From JACKAN01 sp964502735 (GTDB lineage Bacteria; Bdellovibrionota; Bdellovibrionia; Bdellovibrionales; UBA1609): a stretch of 64,000 nucleotides of DNA. The notes below the pieces were generated by a model. It saw only the letters and a list, made by a program, of their open reading frames with translations, was not told where the DNA came from and made no database searches. The DNA lies in NCBI GenBank assembly GCA_964502735.1, contig CAZCYD010000002.1:62001-126000 (forward strand), given 5' to 3'. How positions within the stretch are numbered: position 1 is the stretch's first letter; each line of letters begins with the position of its first letter. Below, piece after piece: positions 8,618 to 17,399 of this stretch. Both the position numbers and the translations under genes were made by a program.

Positions 8618-10084
8618 TTAAGCTCCGTCGTCAGTTTCGCCAAAACCACCGCCTCCAGCAGATTGAATAATAATTTTGTCTGATTGATGAAGTTCAATTG
8701 ATCCTGCCTTAGCTAAAACTTGCTTTTCTTTTCCATGCCTTTGAAGCAGGATTTCGGCAGATTGCGCATCTCGACCTCCCATGACACCAAGGGGTTTTTC
8801 ACTAGGTTCATTTATTGACCAAACGAACTTGCAGTTTTCTAAAACTTGGTACGCTTTTACCACTCCGCAACCTCCGTTAAACTTACCATCTCCTCCTGAG
8901 TTCGATCTGAAACTGTAGGTTTCAACAGTAATGGGAAAGCGGCGCTCAATTTCCTCAATTGATGGCTCCAGCGAGCTTCTTTTCCAGATGTTAACTCCGC
9001 TAAAACCTTCAGCTGATTTTGAGGCCGCACTTCCTGGTTCAAGCGTCTCAAAAAAATGGCAGTTACTAAACTCTATATTAAAACTACAGTAAGAGGTTCC
9101 GCTAAGAGGGTATCTCTTAGATTTATCTAGATTGCCAATGGCTTTTAGAACTAAATTGGCTATAGCAGAAACTCCATCTGTCATTCCGAAGTAAACAGGT
9201 TTAGGAAACTTTGCGTGAACAAGCGAGCCCTCAGGAGCAATCACTTCGATGCATTCAAAAATTCCCTGGCTTATAGGCAAATTTTTATCGAACAGAGAGA
9301 TCAAAGCTCCAGTACAGCCTCCTAAGGCCGCAGAGTGAGTCAATTGTACCGACTTTGAATTGTCGCTTCCGCTGAAATCAAAAATGACTTTATCATCTCG
9401 AACTTCAACTCTCAGTTTTAATAGACTTCCGTCGTTTAACTCAAGCTCTTCACTCCTTTCACCACTACTAAAGTTAGAAAGTAAATTAGACATTTGACTG
9501 CTTGAGTCTTTAAAATACTGTTTGAGGTAGGGTTTTGACCAATCTAGCTGAAAAATCTCATTGAGTTTCATAAATCTGGTCTTAAGGGATTCAATTTCTT
9601 TAATGCCCCTAAGTATTTGCTGTTCAAACTCAGTAGGGGCTTGTGGATGGGAGCTTATAGCTTTGAGCACATCGTGATTAATTTTTTTATTTGCTGTTAT
9701 AGGTGTTGGAGGAATACGAACACCTTCATTATCGATATTATCTCCATGTGAAACCCTTGGCTTGAGTGATATTTTTGTAATGAGCACGAGATCTGAGTTT
9801 TTACCTCTTTTTTGTTCACTTGCTAGGCCCAAGCTAAGGTAGAAGTTAGTTAAAATTGTGCCCCCACTATAGGGGTCATTAGTTATAGAAATTTCCCCGT
9901 CTTGAAGGTTCAAGTACTGTTGAGTAGTTTGAGCTACAACGGGTAAAGAGCCTATTTCTGCCAAGTTTTCATATTTTACAAATATTGGTAGTCCCTCTTG
10001 CGTTGCCAACGTAGCCGAAGGTTGACCCTCAAATAGAAGACGACAAAATTGAAGTATTTGTTCATACTGAAAACCTTCAGACAC
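8618..10084 (-). CDS. Hydantoinase B / oxoprolinase-like protein (HyuB family, divergent)
   Basis: Resembles the HyuB half of ATP-dependent hydantoinases, 5-oxoprolinases and acetone-carboxylase-type enzymes. Family-like motifs: TNDPYSGGTILT, EGVRIPPTPI, FDFSGSD, GDGKFNGGCGVV and the C-terminal GGGGFGE. In typical members the first motif reads NDPYxGGTHxxD; here the His and Asp positions are Ile and Asn, so the active site may be altered. At 488 residues it is shorter than usual. It overlaps its HyuA-like partner by 8 bp. The substrate cannot be told from sequence. Confidence 0.75.
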   Translation of the reverse strand: MSEGFQYEQILQFCRLLFEGQPSATLATQEGLPIFVKYENLAEIGSLPVVAQTTQQYLNLQDGEISITNDPYSGGTILTNFYLSLGLASEQKRGKNSDLVLITKISLKPRVSHGDNIDNEGVRIPPTPITANKKINHDVLKAISSHPQAPTEFEQQILRGIKEIESLKTRFMKLNEIFQLDWSKPYLKQYFKDSSSQMSNLLSNFSSGERSEELELNDGSLLKLRVEVRDDKVIFDFSGSDNSKSVQLTHSAALGGCTGALISLFDKNLPISQGIFECIEVIAPEGSLVHAKFPKPVYFGMTDGVSAIANLVLKAIGNLDKSKRYPLSGTSYCSFNIEFSNCHFFETLEPGSAASKSAEGFSGVNIWKRSSLEPSIEEIERRFPITVETYSFRSNSGGDGKFNGGCGVVKAYQVLENCKFVWSINEPSEKPLGVMGGRDAQSAEILLQRHGKEKQVLAKAGSIELHQSDKIIIQSAGGGGFGETDDGA

Positions 10085-11459
10085 GTGAACCTCGAATGAG
10101 TGCTGTTAAAGCTGGAAAATCGAAATCTTCTGATTGCAACCACCTTTTTTTAAGTGGGCCCGCTTTTATTAGCGGTACAATTGCTGGGGCCAACGGGCCT
10201 GCTGCCGACAGATTGTTTTGTGGCAATAGGTTTAATTCGCCGGCTAATGACTGAACTCCTGAATCCAGAAGGAATTCTGTGTTTAAGCTGTTTTTGTTGT
10301 AACTAAAAAGAGTGTCTTTTATTCGATTTGAGGACTTTTCGACCAAGTGCTCAGTTAAACCTTGCACATGAGAAAGTTTTGAGTCGAGGAAAAGAACATC
10401 AAGTAGTGTGGGTTTAACCGACTTTCCCAGGCACATGGGGCCGGGCTCATAGCCAGATATTTTTGGGGTAATTTGTGGAGTACCCCAGAATCCCTCGTCA
10501 ATAATGGAAGTGGGTTGAACACAAAGGTTTTTAAAATTAACTCTATCCAATGTCAAATTTCCAAATTCACAATTCCATGAATCACAATTTTCATTTGAAA
10601 GATCAAAAATTTGAAAACGTTCGACCCCCCATAGGCAACCTATGGAGTTGGGGTGAAAACTTTTAAAATATTCACTGCATAGGAATTCATGAGAAAACAG
10701 AGTTTCAATTGGAGAGGACGACTTCCAAGGGACAGTCGAGCCCGTATTGGTTACAATTTTCATTTGTAGAGAGTTATTGTTGCTGACTTCACGTAACAAG
10801 GCCTCTAAGCTTGCAAGTTCCTCTTGCCAAGTTGAATAGGCATAGGCATTTAATAGCGCGCTTAGCCATCGACGACGTTCAGATTTTCTATTTGCCTTTG
10901 GATAATTCTGAGAGATCTCTTGGCTGCTAAAAACGATGAACCCTTGATCTCTAAAGTATTTTGCTGTGGTTTGTTCATTGGTAGGATTTAGATCTGAGTG
11001 TAAAAAATTGATGGCTAGGCATTGAATATTATTCATCTTGAGCTTGTGAGTGAGGAACTCAAGGTCCTCAAGGTTAACAGCTTTACGGATATGGCCATTG
11101 GCATCCGTGCGCTCGTTAATACTGAAAACAAGATCATCAGAAACTGGCGAGATCGCACGACTGATGTTGAGAGTAAAAAACTTTTCTCTAATGGGAATAT
11201 TCATATTGAGCCAGTCTTCAAAACCACTCGTAACAAGGTAGGCTGGAGAGCTTCCAATGTGTTTACTTAAGATAATAGAACTCAGCTGTGTGCATACAAT
11301 GACATTAGTGAATGTAGGCTGTTCAGAAAGCAGATTTTTAAGATTTGTTTTAGGGCTGAAACTGCGTTGAAACTTAAAATCCCCCTGTCGAAGTGAAGCC
11401 ACTTCGACAAAGGATTCGCTAAAATTTAAAAACAATGTTGATTCGCTATTCTCTTGCAA
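10077..11459 (-). CDS. Hydantoinase A-like protein (HyuA family, shortened and divergent)
   Basis: Its position directly upstream of the HyuB-like gene (8-bp overlap) and patches such as INERTDANGHIRKAVNLEDL mark it as a HyuA relative. Family HyuA proteins are about 650-700 residues and begin with a DxGGTFTD nucleotide-binding motif. This one has 460 residues, and the N-terminus reads LFLNFSESFVEVA, with the motif gone. ATP-dependent activity is therefore doubtful. Either the pair has taken a new role or the HyuA half is degenerating. No frameshift is evident. Confidence 0.6.
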   Translation of the reverse strand: MQENSESTLFLNFSESFVEVASLRQGDFKFQRSFSPKTNLKNLLSEQPTFTNVIVCTQLSSIILSKHIGSSPAYLVTSGFEDWLNMNIPIREKFFTLNISRAISPVSDDLVFSINERTDANGHIRKAVNLEDLEFLTHKLKMNNIQCLAINFLHSDLNPTNEQTTAKYFRDQGFIVFSSQEISQNYPKANRKSERRRWLSALLNAYAYSTWQEELASLEALLREVSNNNSLQMKIVTNTGSTVPWKSSSPIETLFSHEFLCSEYFKSFHPNSIGCLWGVERFQIFDLSNENCDSWNCEFGNLTLDRVNFKNLCVQPTSIIDEGFWGTPQITPKISGYEPGPMCLGKSVKPTLLDVLFLDSKLSHVQGLTEHLVEKSSNRIKDTLFSYNKNSLNTEFLLDSGVQSLAGELNLLPQNNLSAAGPLAPAIVPLIKAGPLKKRWLQSEDFDFPALTALIRGSRV

Positions 11460-11722
11460 CTTGAATCCTTTTTATATCACTGGTACTTATTCTAAAGTAT
11501 CGGAATTTGGCAACAATTATTTAGATCTAACTTAAACAAGGTCCTTTCACTTTTAAGGAAGCTATAAGGGATCTATTTTTATGGGCCTAAATATAGCCTC
11601 TGTTTTATTTATCGAGATCTAGTAGTGTGAGCTGTGCAACAAGACGTAGGTAGAATCCTGATTTATTTTAGAACCGATATTAAAAACTAACAAAGTTCGA
11701 TTCAATTGAAGAGAGTAGGGTA

Positions 11723-11758
11723 ATGAAGATATTGAAGACAATGGAGATATTGAGATGA
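11723..11758 (+). CDS. Possible 11-residue leader ORF overlapping the hisC start
   Basis: ATG-initiated frame MKILKTMEILR whose TGA overlaps the hisC ATG (ATGA arrangement), with an AGGG upstream. It contains no histidine codons, so it is not a classical his attenuator peptide. It could couple translation to hisC. Confidence 0.3.
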   Translation: MKILKTMEILR

Positions 11759-12870
11759 AAATTGCAGATTACATATCTAAGCTTAAGGCTTATCAGCCGG
11801 GAAAGCCTATTGAAGAGGTTCAAAGAGAATTAGGGTTAGAAAGAGTTATAAAATTAGCAAGTAATGAAAACCCACTAGGCCTAAGCCCCAGGGTAAAAGA
11901 GGCTCTGATTTTTACTTTAGACAACCTGTCTCTCTACCCCGATGCTTCCTGTTATAAGCTGACTAAAGCTGTTGCACAATATTACGGGGTGGAAGAGTCC
12001 TATCTTGGATTTGGGAATGGATCTGAGGAGGTTATTGATCTGGCTATTAGAACATTTTGCAGCCCATCCGATATGATTATGACCAGTGCGCATTCATTTT
12101 TAATATATAAGCTAAGCGCTCAGGCCTTTGGTCTTCAAACTCTTGAGACCCCAATGGGTGAAGACTTAAAGTTTGATCTTTCAGAGATGAAAAGACAGCT
12201 TTTAGAACTCAATGGAAAGGTTCGAATGGTATTTATTGCCAACCCTAATAACCCCACGGGAACTTACCTCAACTCTAATGAACTGAAAGACTTTATTGAA
12301 TTTACTCAAGGTCTAAAAGATGTTCTCGTTGTTATTGATGAAGCTTACAATGAGTTTGTTAGGGCCGAAGATTATCCAAATGTTGCGAATTGGTTAAATG
12401 ACTATAAAAACTTAATTGTTATTCGGACCTTTAGTAAGGTGTTTGGATTGGCTGGCTTAAGGCTGGGGGTTTTTATGGCGAACCCAGAAATGGTGAGTTA
12501 TTACCAACGGGTAAGAAAACCATTTAATGTGAATTCTCTGGCGCAAGTGGCTGGTGTTGCCGCACTAGAGGACGTGGATTATTTAGAGAAAAGTCGTCAA
12601 GTGAATTGGAGTGGTCTCGATTTCTACTATACAGAACTGCAGAAAATGAATTTAAAATACTGGCTTTCACAGGCCAATTTTGTTTTGTGCCAACTTCCAA
12701 TTTTAGGGGAAAAGGCCTACCAATCTCTATTGCGAGAGGGAGTTATAACGCGTCCAGTTACTGGGTATGGCTTGCCGTACCATTTAAGAATAAGTGTGGG
12801 CTTGCCTGATGAAAACCAAGCCGCTATTGTGGCCCTGAAAAAAATTTTAGCCAGCGGAGAAGGTCTGTAA
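11755..12870 (+). CDS. hisC: Histidinol-phosphate aminotransferase (class I/II aminotransferase)
   Basis: PLP-dependent transaminase for imidazole-acetol phosphate in histidine synthesis; relatives also act on aromatic keto acids. It has 371 residues, with the family motifs SNENPLGLSP near residue 40, ANPNNPTGT, VVIDEAYNEF, and the PLP lysine (about K228) in TFSKVFGLAGLRLG. No other his gene is in the window. It is followed by cmk and rpsA, the order seen in the aromatic supra-operon hisC-tyrA-aroA-cmk-rpsA of some proteobacteria. An aromatic aminotransferase role is therefore possible. Confidence 0.9.
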   Translation: MKIADYISKLKAYQPGKPIEEVQRELGLERVIKLASNENPLGLSPRVKEALIFTLDNLSLYPDASCYKLTKAVAQYYGVEESYLGFGNGSEEVIDLAIRTFCSPSDMIMTSAHSFLIYKLSAQAFGLQTLETPMGEDLKFDLSEMKRQLLELNGKVRMVFIANPNNPTGTYLNSNELKDFIEFTQGLKDVLVVIDEAYNEFVRAEDYPNVANWLNDYKNLIVIRTFSKVFGLAGLRLGVFMANPEMVSYYQRVRKPFNVNSLAQVAGVAALEDVDYLEKSRQVNWSGLDFYYTELQKMNLKYWLSQANFVLCQLPILGEKAYQSLLREGVITRPVTGYGLPYHLRISVGLPDENQAAIVALKKILASGEGL

Positions 12871-12880
12871 GACTCTACAG

Positions 12881-13015
12881 ACACAAAAGTGAAAAGTGAA
12901 AAGTGAAAAGTGACAAAAGAGCAGCAGAAAGGCCATAAACGACAAGAAAGTGGCAAATAAAGAAAGCGACGAGTAAGAAGAGTAAGAAAGTAAGAAGAGT
13001 AAGAATTTGACAAAC
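12881..13015. repeat. Low-complexity tandem repeats between hisC and cmk
   Basis: The spacer starts with four copies of a 7-bp unit (aaaagtg / gtgaaaa) at about 12885-12912. After a short gap come several copies of agtaagaag / aagagtaag at about 12970-13005. The plus strand is almost free of pyrimidines. It reads as decayed or slipping short repeats with no coding potential in the cmk frame, which has a stop at 13000. Confidence 0.7.
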
Positions 13016-13032
13016 AAGAAAGCGACAAAACA

Positions 13033-13728
13033 GTGACAAATGAAGCTCCTAAAGAAGTTCTCAATGAAGTAGCAAAGGTCGTAACGATTGATGGCCCAGC
13101 AGCCTCAGGCAAAACTTCTGTGAGTCGTGAAGTTGCCAACAGGTTTGGATGGTCGTGGGTTTCAACGGGTGCTTTTTACCGTGGTATCGCCTATGTCGCC
13201 CAAAAAGAAAATGTGAACCTAGAGGACGAAAGGGCCTTAGTTGAATTGGCGATGAGTAAAACTTGGGCCGTGTGTATGAGTCCCGAACGAACACAATTTC
13301 TCTATAGGGGCAGTGAGGTCACAGACAATATATACACAGAAGAAGTCGGTGAGGTGGCTAGTAAAATCAGCCGCCATCAGGCCTTGAGGGCCAGCTTATT
13401 AGAGTTTCAGCGAAATTGTGCCAAAGATGTCGCGGGCTTAGTTGCAGAAGGTAGAGATTGTGGCACGGTTGTATTCCCATCTGCCGACGTTAAAATCTAC
13501 CTAACCGCTAGCAGTGAAAACAGAGCAAAAAGGCGAGCCTCTGAAGAGGGGGGAAGCTTCGAAATTATGCAAGCCGCTCAAAAAAAAAGGGACGCTCAAG
13601 ACAGCAATCGAACAGCGGCACCCTTACAAGTGCCTGAAAAAGCTCATGTAATAGATACGAGTGAGATGGATCTCCAGCAAGTTGTGGAGCACATTGACCA
13701 CCTACTTAGGGAAGAACTTAAGCTTTAG
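13033..13728 (+). CDS. cmk: Cytidylate kinase
   Basis: Phosphorylates CMP/dCMP using ATP. The 231-residue protein has the P-loop IDGPAASGKTS near residue 20, the motif STGAFYRGIA, the CMP-binding GRDCGTVVFP, and RDAQDSNRTAAPL near the C-terminus, all typical of Cmk. The start is GTG at 13033, with no ATG in the right position and no clear Shine-Dalgarno sequence; a stop at 13000 prevents a longer product. It precedes rpsA as in many proteobacteria, but with its own 240-bp gap and a promoter for rpsA in between. Confidence 0.93.
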   Translation: MTNEAPKEVLNEVAKVVTIDGPAASGKTSVSREVANRFGWSWVSTGAFYRGIAYVAQKENVNLEDERALVELAMSKTWAVCMSPERTQFLYRGSEVTDNIYTEEVGEVASKISRHQALRASLLEFQRNCAKDVAGLVAEGRDCGTVVFPSADVKIYLTASSENRAKRRASEEGGSFEIMQAAQKKRDAQDSNRTAAPLQVPEKAHVIDTSEMDLQQVVEHIDHLLREELKL

Positions 13729-13850
13729 CGCTTTGCTTTAAATCTCTTAAAATGGGCTTTTTGGGGCAAATTATAAAAAGTTAAACTTCTGTTTTCACTT
13801 TGAAGAGTATTCTTTACGAGAATTTTCATTTATTGCGCAGATAAATCCCT

Positions 13851-13878
13851 TTGACTTTATGAGTAAACAACCTATAAA
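13851..13878 (+). promoter_or_regulatory. Sigma-70-type promoter for rpsA
   Basis: TTGACT at 13851-13856 and TATAAA at 13873-13878, separated by 16 bp. Transcription would begin near 13885, giving a leader of about 85 nt before the rpsA start. Confidence 0.6.
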
Positions 13879-13933
13879 CACTACTTATTCCGACTATATT
13901 TGATTTTAGTAGACGGGAAATACTTAGGGTCTG

Positions 13934-13963
13934 CTCCTCCACAGGGCACGGTCCGCAAGGAGG
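13934..13963 (+). promoter_or_regulatory. Possible SD-sequestering hairpin in the rpsA leader
   Basis: CTCCTCC at 13934-13940 can pair through CCTCC with the strong ribosome-binding site AAGGAGG at 13957-13963, enclosing an 18-nt loop. S1 is known to repress its own mRNA in E. coli, so a masked ribosome-binding site is plausible. The stem is only 5 bp. Confidence 0.35.
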
Positions 13964-13969
13964 TAATTT

Positions 13970-15793
13970 TTGACAATGGTGGATAGTAATAAGCCCAATA
14001 AATCTAAAGCGGCGATAGAGAGGGAAAAAGTTTTAGCCGCACTTGATGCATTTGATGCTGAGGTGGTGGAAAACCCAGGATCTGTAGTAAAGGGAGCTGA
14101 TGCTAATTTTGCAGAGCTTTTTAAAGAGTCTCTTGATGAAAGAGATTTTAACGTCGGTGATATCGTAACTGGACGAGTTGTTAATATTCTAGAAGATTTT
14201 GTTCTAGTGGATATCAACTACAAAAGTGAAGGAATGATTCCCCTTTCTGAGTTTCGTTTACACGATGGGCAAAAAGCCATAAGTGTGGGTGAAACTGTCG
14301 AAGTTTATATTGATCGAGTTGAAAATGATAATGGAATGGTAGTTCTTTCTAAAGACAAAGCCGATATGCTTCGCGCTTGGAATGATATTTCTAAGGCAGC
14401 TGAAAATGAAGAGATTATTGAAGGCACTATTGTTGCCAAAGTTAAAGGTGGCTTGAGTGTAGATATTGGTGTTAAGGCTTTCTTGCCAGGCAGTCAGATT
14501 GATTTGCGCCCAGTTCGAAATATGGATCACTATATCGGAAAGAAGTACAAGTTTAAGGTTATAAAATTTAATAAACGTCGTGGAAATATTGTTCTCTCCA
14601 GACGAGCCTTACTTGAAGAGGAAAGAGAGAGCTTGAGAACTCAAACACTGGATCAAATGGCTGAAGGGTCTGTAGTTAAAGGTATTGTTAAGAATATCAC
14701 TGACTATGGGGCCTTTATTGATTTAGGTGGAATGGATGGATTGCTTCATATCACAGACATGAGCTGGGGTAGGGTTAAGCATCCGTCTGAGTTATTAAAT
14801 GTTGGTGACGAGATAGATGTTCGTGTTCTTAAGTTTGACAATTCTAAAGAGAGAGTAAGTTTAGGATTGAAACAGCTGAGTGAAGACCCATGGGGACAAG
14901 TGGATGCAAACTTCCCGCAAGGCAAGAAGTTAAAGGGTAAGATCGTAAGCTTGGCTGAGTACGGTGCCTTCGTAGAGCTAGAGGATGGCATAGAGGGCCT
15001 TATTCACGTTAGTGAGATGAGTTGGACCAAGAGAGTTAAACATCCTTCACAGTTGGTTAAGGTGGACGATGAAGTCGATGTTGTTGTTCTTGAGGTAGAT
15101 AAGGCCAACAGACGCATCAGCTTGGGAATGAAGCAGTTGGAATCTAATCCATGGCTTGAACTCAAAGAAACTTATCCTCCTGGTACTATTATTGAGGGAG
15201 AGATTAAGTCCCTAACAGACTTTGGTGTGTTCGTAGGAATAGAAGAGGGAATAGATGGATTGGTTCACATTTCTGACTTCTCTTGGACAAGACGCATCAA
15301 TCACCCTTCTGAGATGTTTAATAAGGGAGATAAGGTTCGAGCCGTAGTTTTGGGAGTGGATATTGAAAATGAGCGCTTTAGCCTGGGTCTAAAACAACTA
15401 GAAGACGACCCTTGGTCGAATATCGAAAATAAGTTTCCTATTGGGTCTCAACATGAAGTTAAAGTTACCAAGGCTGCAGACTTCGGTGTTTTTGTTGAGT
15501 TGGAGCAGGATATCGAAGGCTTGATTCATATTTCAGAGTTGTCTCCTAAAAGGGTAGATAAGACTGAGGACTTTATTAAGGTTGGCGAGACTGTTAAAGC
15601 TGAAATTATTACCATCGATAAAGATGCCCGTAAGATTGGCTTGAGCGCAAAGCTCGTGAAGCTTAGAGAGCAAAAGGCCGATGTTGAAGACTATGTTAAG
15701 AAAGCCACTTCAACGTCTAAGACAAGTCTCGGAGAGTTATTTGCCGATCAATTTAAAGATGCTGGTGTAACTCAACATAAGGGAGACGAATAG
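13970..15793 (+). CDS. rpsA: 30S ribosomal protein S1
   Basis: RNA-binding ribosomal protein that delivers mRNA to the 30S subunit. At 607 residues it carries six S1 (OB-fold) domains, recognisable by recurring motifs such as DYGAFIDLGGMDGLLHITDMSW, EYGAFVELEDGIEGLIHVSEMSW and DFGVFVGIEEGIDGLVHISDFSW; the first two are more divergent, as usual. AAGGAGG at 13957-13963 lies 6 nt before TTG 13970 and 12 nt before ATG 13976, so either may be the start. It has a clear promoter upstream and a strong terminator downstream. Confidence 0.96.
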   Translation: MTMVDSNKPNKSKAAIEREKVLAALDAFDAEVVENPGSVVKGADANFAELFKESLDERDFNVGDIVTGRVVNILEDFVLVDINYKSEGMIPLSEFRLHDGQKAISVGETVEVYIDRVENDNGMVVLSKDKADMLRAWNDISKAAENEEIIEGTIVAKVKGGLSVDIGVKAFLPGSQIDLRPVRNMDHYIGKKYKFKVIKFNKRRGNIVLSRRALLEEERESLRTQTLDQMAEGSVVKGIVKNITDYGAFIDLGGMDGLLHITDMSWGRVKHPSELLNVGDEIDVRVLKFDNSKERVSLGLKQLSEDPWGQVDANFPQGKKLKGKIVSLAEYGAFVELEDGIEGLIHVSEMSWTKRVKHPSQLVKVDDEVDVVVLEVDKANRRISLGMKQLESNPWLELKETYPPGTIIEGEIKSLTDFGVFVGIEEGIDGLVHISDFSWTRRINHPSEMFNKGDKVRAVVLGVDIENERFSLGLKQLEDDPWSNIENKFPIGSQHEVKVTKAADFGVFVELEQDIEGLIHISELSPKRVDKTEDFIKVGETVKAEIITIDKDARKIGLSAKLVKLREQKADVEDYVKKATSTSKTSLGELFADQFKDAGVTQHKGDE

Positions 15794-15835
15794 TTTGTAA
15801 AGCTATACGACTTAAGAATTTACTCAAGTGTAGTT

Positions 15836-15864
15836 AAAAAGGCGGGTTGCATCCCGCCTTTTTT
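15836..15864 (+). terminator. Rho-independent terminator of rpsA
   Basis: GGCGGG / CCCGCC stem with loop TTGCAT, flanked by AAAAA and followed by TTTTTT. It is 43 bp past the rpsA stop and separates rpsA from the sppA operon. Confidence 0.92.
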
Positions 15865-15938
15865 GTTGGCGTAGATGACAATGTCTCTTAATATACATCT
15901 TTGAATAAGAACTAATTATAATAGAATGGAGCGCTTTA

Positions 15939-16859
15939 ATGGGAAAATTTATAAAACAGTTTTTGTTAGTTTTTGCGAGTTTGTTTGCGATTTTATTTTT
16001 GATCTCATTAGGTACAATTGTGTCTAAAATAGACCCACGGGTGCTTGAGCACGTCGAGAAGGATTCAATTTTAGAACTGCAATTAGATGGAGTTATAATT
16101 GACGGAAAGCATTTTTTAGAGAATTTAAAGAAATTTGCCTCAAAAAATAAAATCAAGGGAGTTCTTGTTCGGATTAACAGCCCTGGTGGGGCGGTTGGTC
16201 CAAGCCAAGAGATATATCTTGAGCTCAAGCGAGTTCGAGAGGAGCTAAAGAAGCCAGTAGTAGCCGTAGCGACATCTTTAGCCGCAAGTGGTGGATATTA
16301 CGCTGCCGTTGCCGCAGATCAAATTGTAACAACACCTGGGTCTTTGATGGGATCTATTGGTGTGTTAATTCAATTTGCGAACCTAAAAGATTTATATAAG
16401 TGGGCCAAGGTGGAGAGGTACGTAATCAAAACAGGAGAGTATAAAGATTCAGGTGCAGATTACAGAGACATGAGGCCTGATGAGAGGGCACTGTTTAGTG
16501 AAATGATTTCTGAAGTCCACGGTCAATTTAAATTGGCAGTGATGAATGGCCGCAAGCTTTCTACTGATGTTGTTGAAAAGTACTCAGACGGTCGAGTTTT
16601 TACAGGGGAAACAGCGGTAAAACTAGGCTTTGCCGATCAGCTTGGAACTTATCAAGATGCAATAAGAATTCTGGGGGAGCTTTCAGGGTTAGGAAGTGCT
16701 CCAGAAGTCTTTACTCCCCCAAAAAAGCGCCCAGATTTATTTGAAGTGTTAACAGAGGCTAAAATCTCTGATGGGTTAGAGCAAAACTTAAAAAATTTTT
16801 TTAGATTACAAATTATGGGTCAACCTATGTATTTAATGCCTGGAGCGATGGGATTGTAG
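15939..16859 (+). CDS. sppA: Signal peptide peptidase SppA (short form)
   Basis: Membrane-bound serine protease that degrades cleaved signal peptides. It is a 306-residue short-form SppA with an N-terminal transmembrane helix (FLLVFASLFAILFLISLG). The nucleophile (about Ser117) is in AASGGYYAA and the general base (about Lys169) in GEYKDSGADYR, the Ser-Lys dyad of family S49. A perfect TATAAT at 15917-15922 could be its -10 box, though no good -35 is visible. Its TAG overlaps the GTG start of the HIT gene by 1 bp. Confidence 0.92.
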   Translation: MGKFIKQFLLVFASLFAILFLISLGTIVSKIDPRVLEHVEKDSILELQLDGVIIDGKHFLENLKKFASKNKIKGVLVRINSPGGAVGPSQEIYLELKRVREELKKPVVAVATSLAASGGYYAAVAADQIVTTPGSLMGSIGVLIQFANLKDLYKWAKVERYVIKTGEYKDSGADYRDMRPDERALFSEMISEVHGQFKLAVMNGRKLSTDVVEKYSDGRVFTGETAVKLGFADQLGTYQDAIRILGELSGLGSAPEVFTPPKKRPDLFEVLTEAKISDGLEQNLKNFFRLQIMGQPMYLMPGAMGL

Positions 16860-17398
16860 TGAGCAAAAAAAAACAAGTGAATTTAAAGGAGATTTGGCCC
16901 CAGGAGCGAGATTTTTTTTGCCGCCCGGATAGACTAAGATATGTCAGAAAGCTTGTTGAGCCAGATCATTGTGTATTTTGCCAAGAGGCGCAAAAGGGTG
17001 CTGAAGGAAACGGACTCTGCGTGTATAATTCTGAACATAGTATGGTTGTTTTAAATAAATACCCATACAACACTGGGCATATTTTGGTCTTGCCAACTCG
17101 TCATGTTGGAGATCTGTGGAGTTTGTCGGATTTGGAGTATCAGGAGATGTCTATACTTTTAAGGCGATCGGCTGAGATTTTACAAAAGACCTATTCTTGT
17201 CAGGGTTTGAATCTGGGAATGAATCATGGCAAGGTTGCGGGAGCGGGGATTCCCGATCACTTGCATTGGCACGTTATTCCGAGGTGGTTTGGTGACACAA
17301 ACTTTTTTCCCCTAATAGCAGAAACAAAGGTGTTGCCTGAATCTGTTGAGCAAACTTACGATAAGCTTTTAAAAGAATTTTCAAAAATGGAGCTTTAA
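16859..17398 (+). CDS. HIT-family nucleotide hydrolase/phosphorylase (Ap4A phosphorylase-like)
   Basis: 179-residue histidine-triad protein. The catalytic motif is HLHWHVIPRW, and the N-terminal CVFCQEA is a partial zinc-site-like pair. The segment GLNLGMNHGKVAGAGIPDH, just before the triad, is typical of the diadenosine tetraphosphate phosphorylase/hydrolase branch. It acts in the cytoplasm on dinucleoside polyphosphates or related nucleotides; the substrate is inferred from the branch only. The start is GTG, overlapping the sppA stop by 1 bp. It is part of the sppA-HIT-epimerase-rhomboid operon. Confidence 0.88.
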   Translation: MSKKKQVNLKEIWPQERDFFCRPDRLRYVRKLVEPDHCVFCQEAQKGAEGNGLCVYNSEHSMVVLNKYPYNTGHILVLPTRHVGDLWSLSDLEYQEMSILLRRSAEILQKTYSCQGLNLGMNHGKVAGAGIPDHLHWHVIPRWFGDTNFFPLIAETKVLPESVEQTYDKLLKEFSKMEL

Positions 17399-17399
17399 A

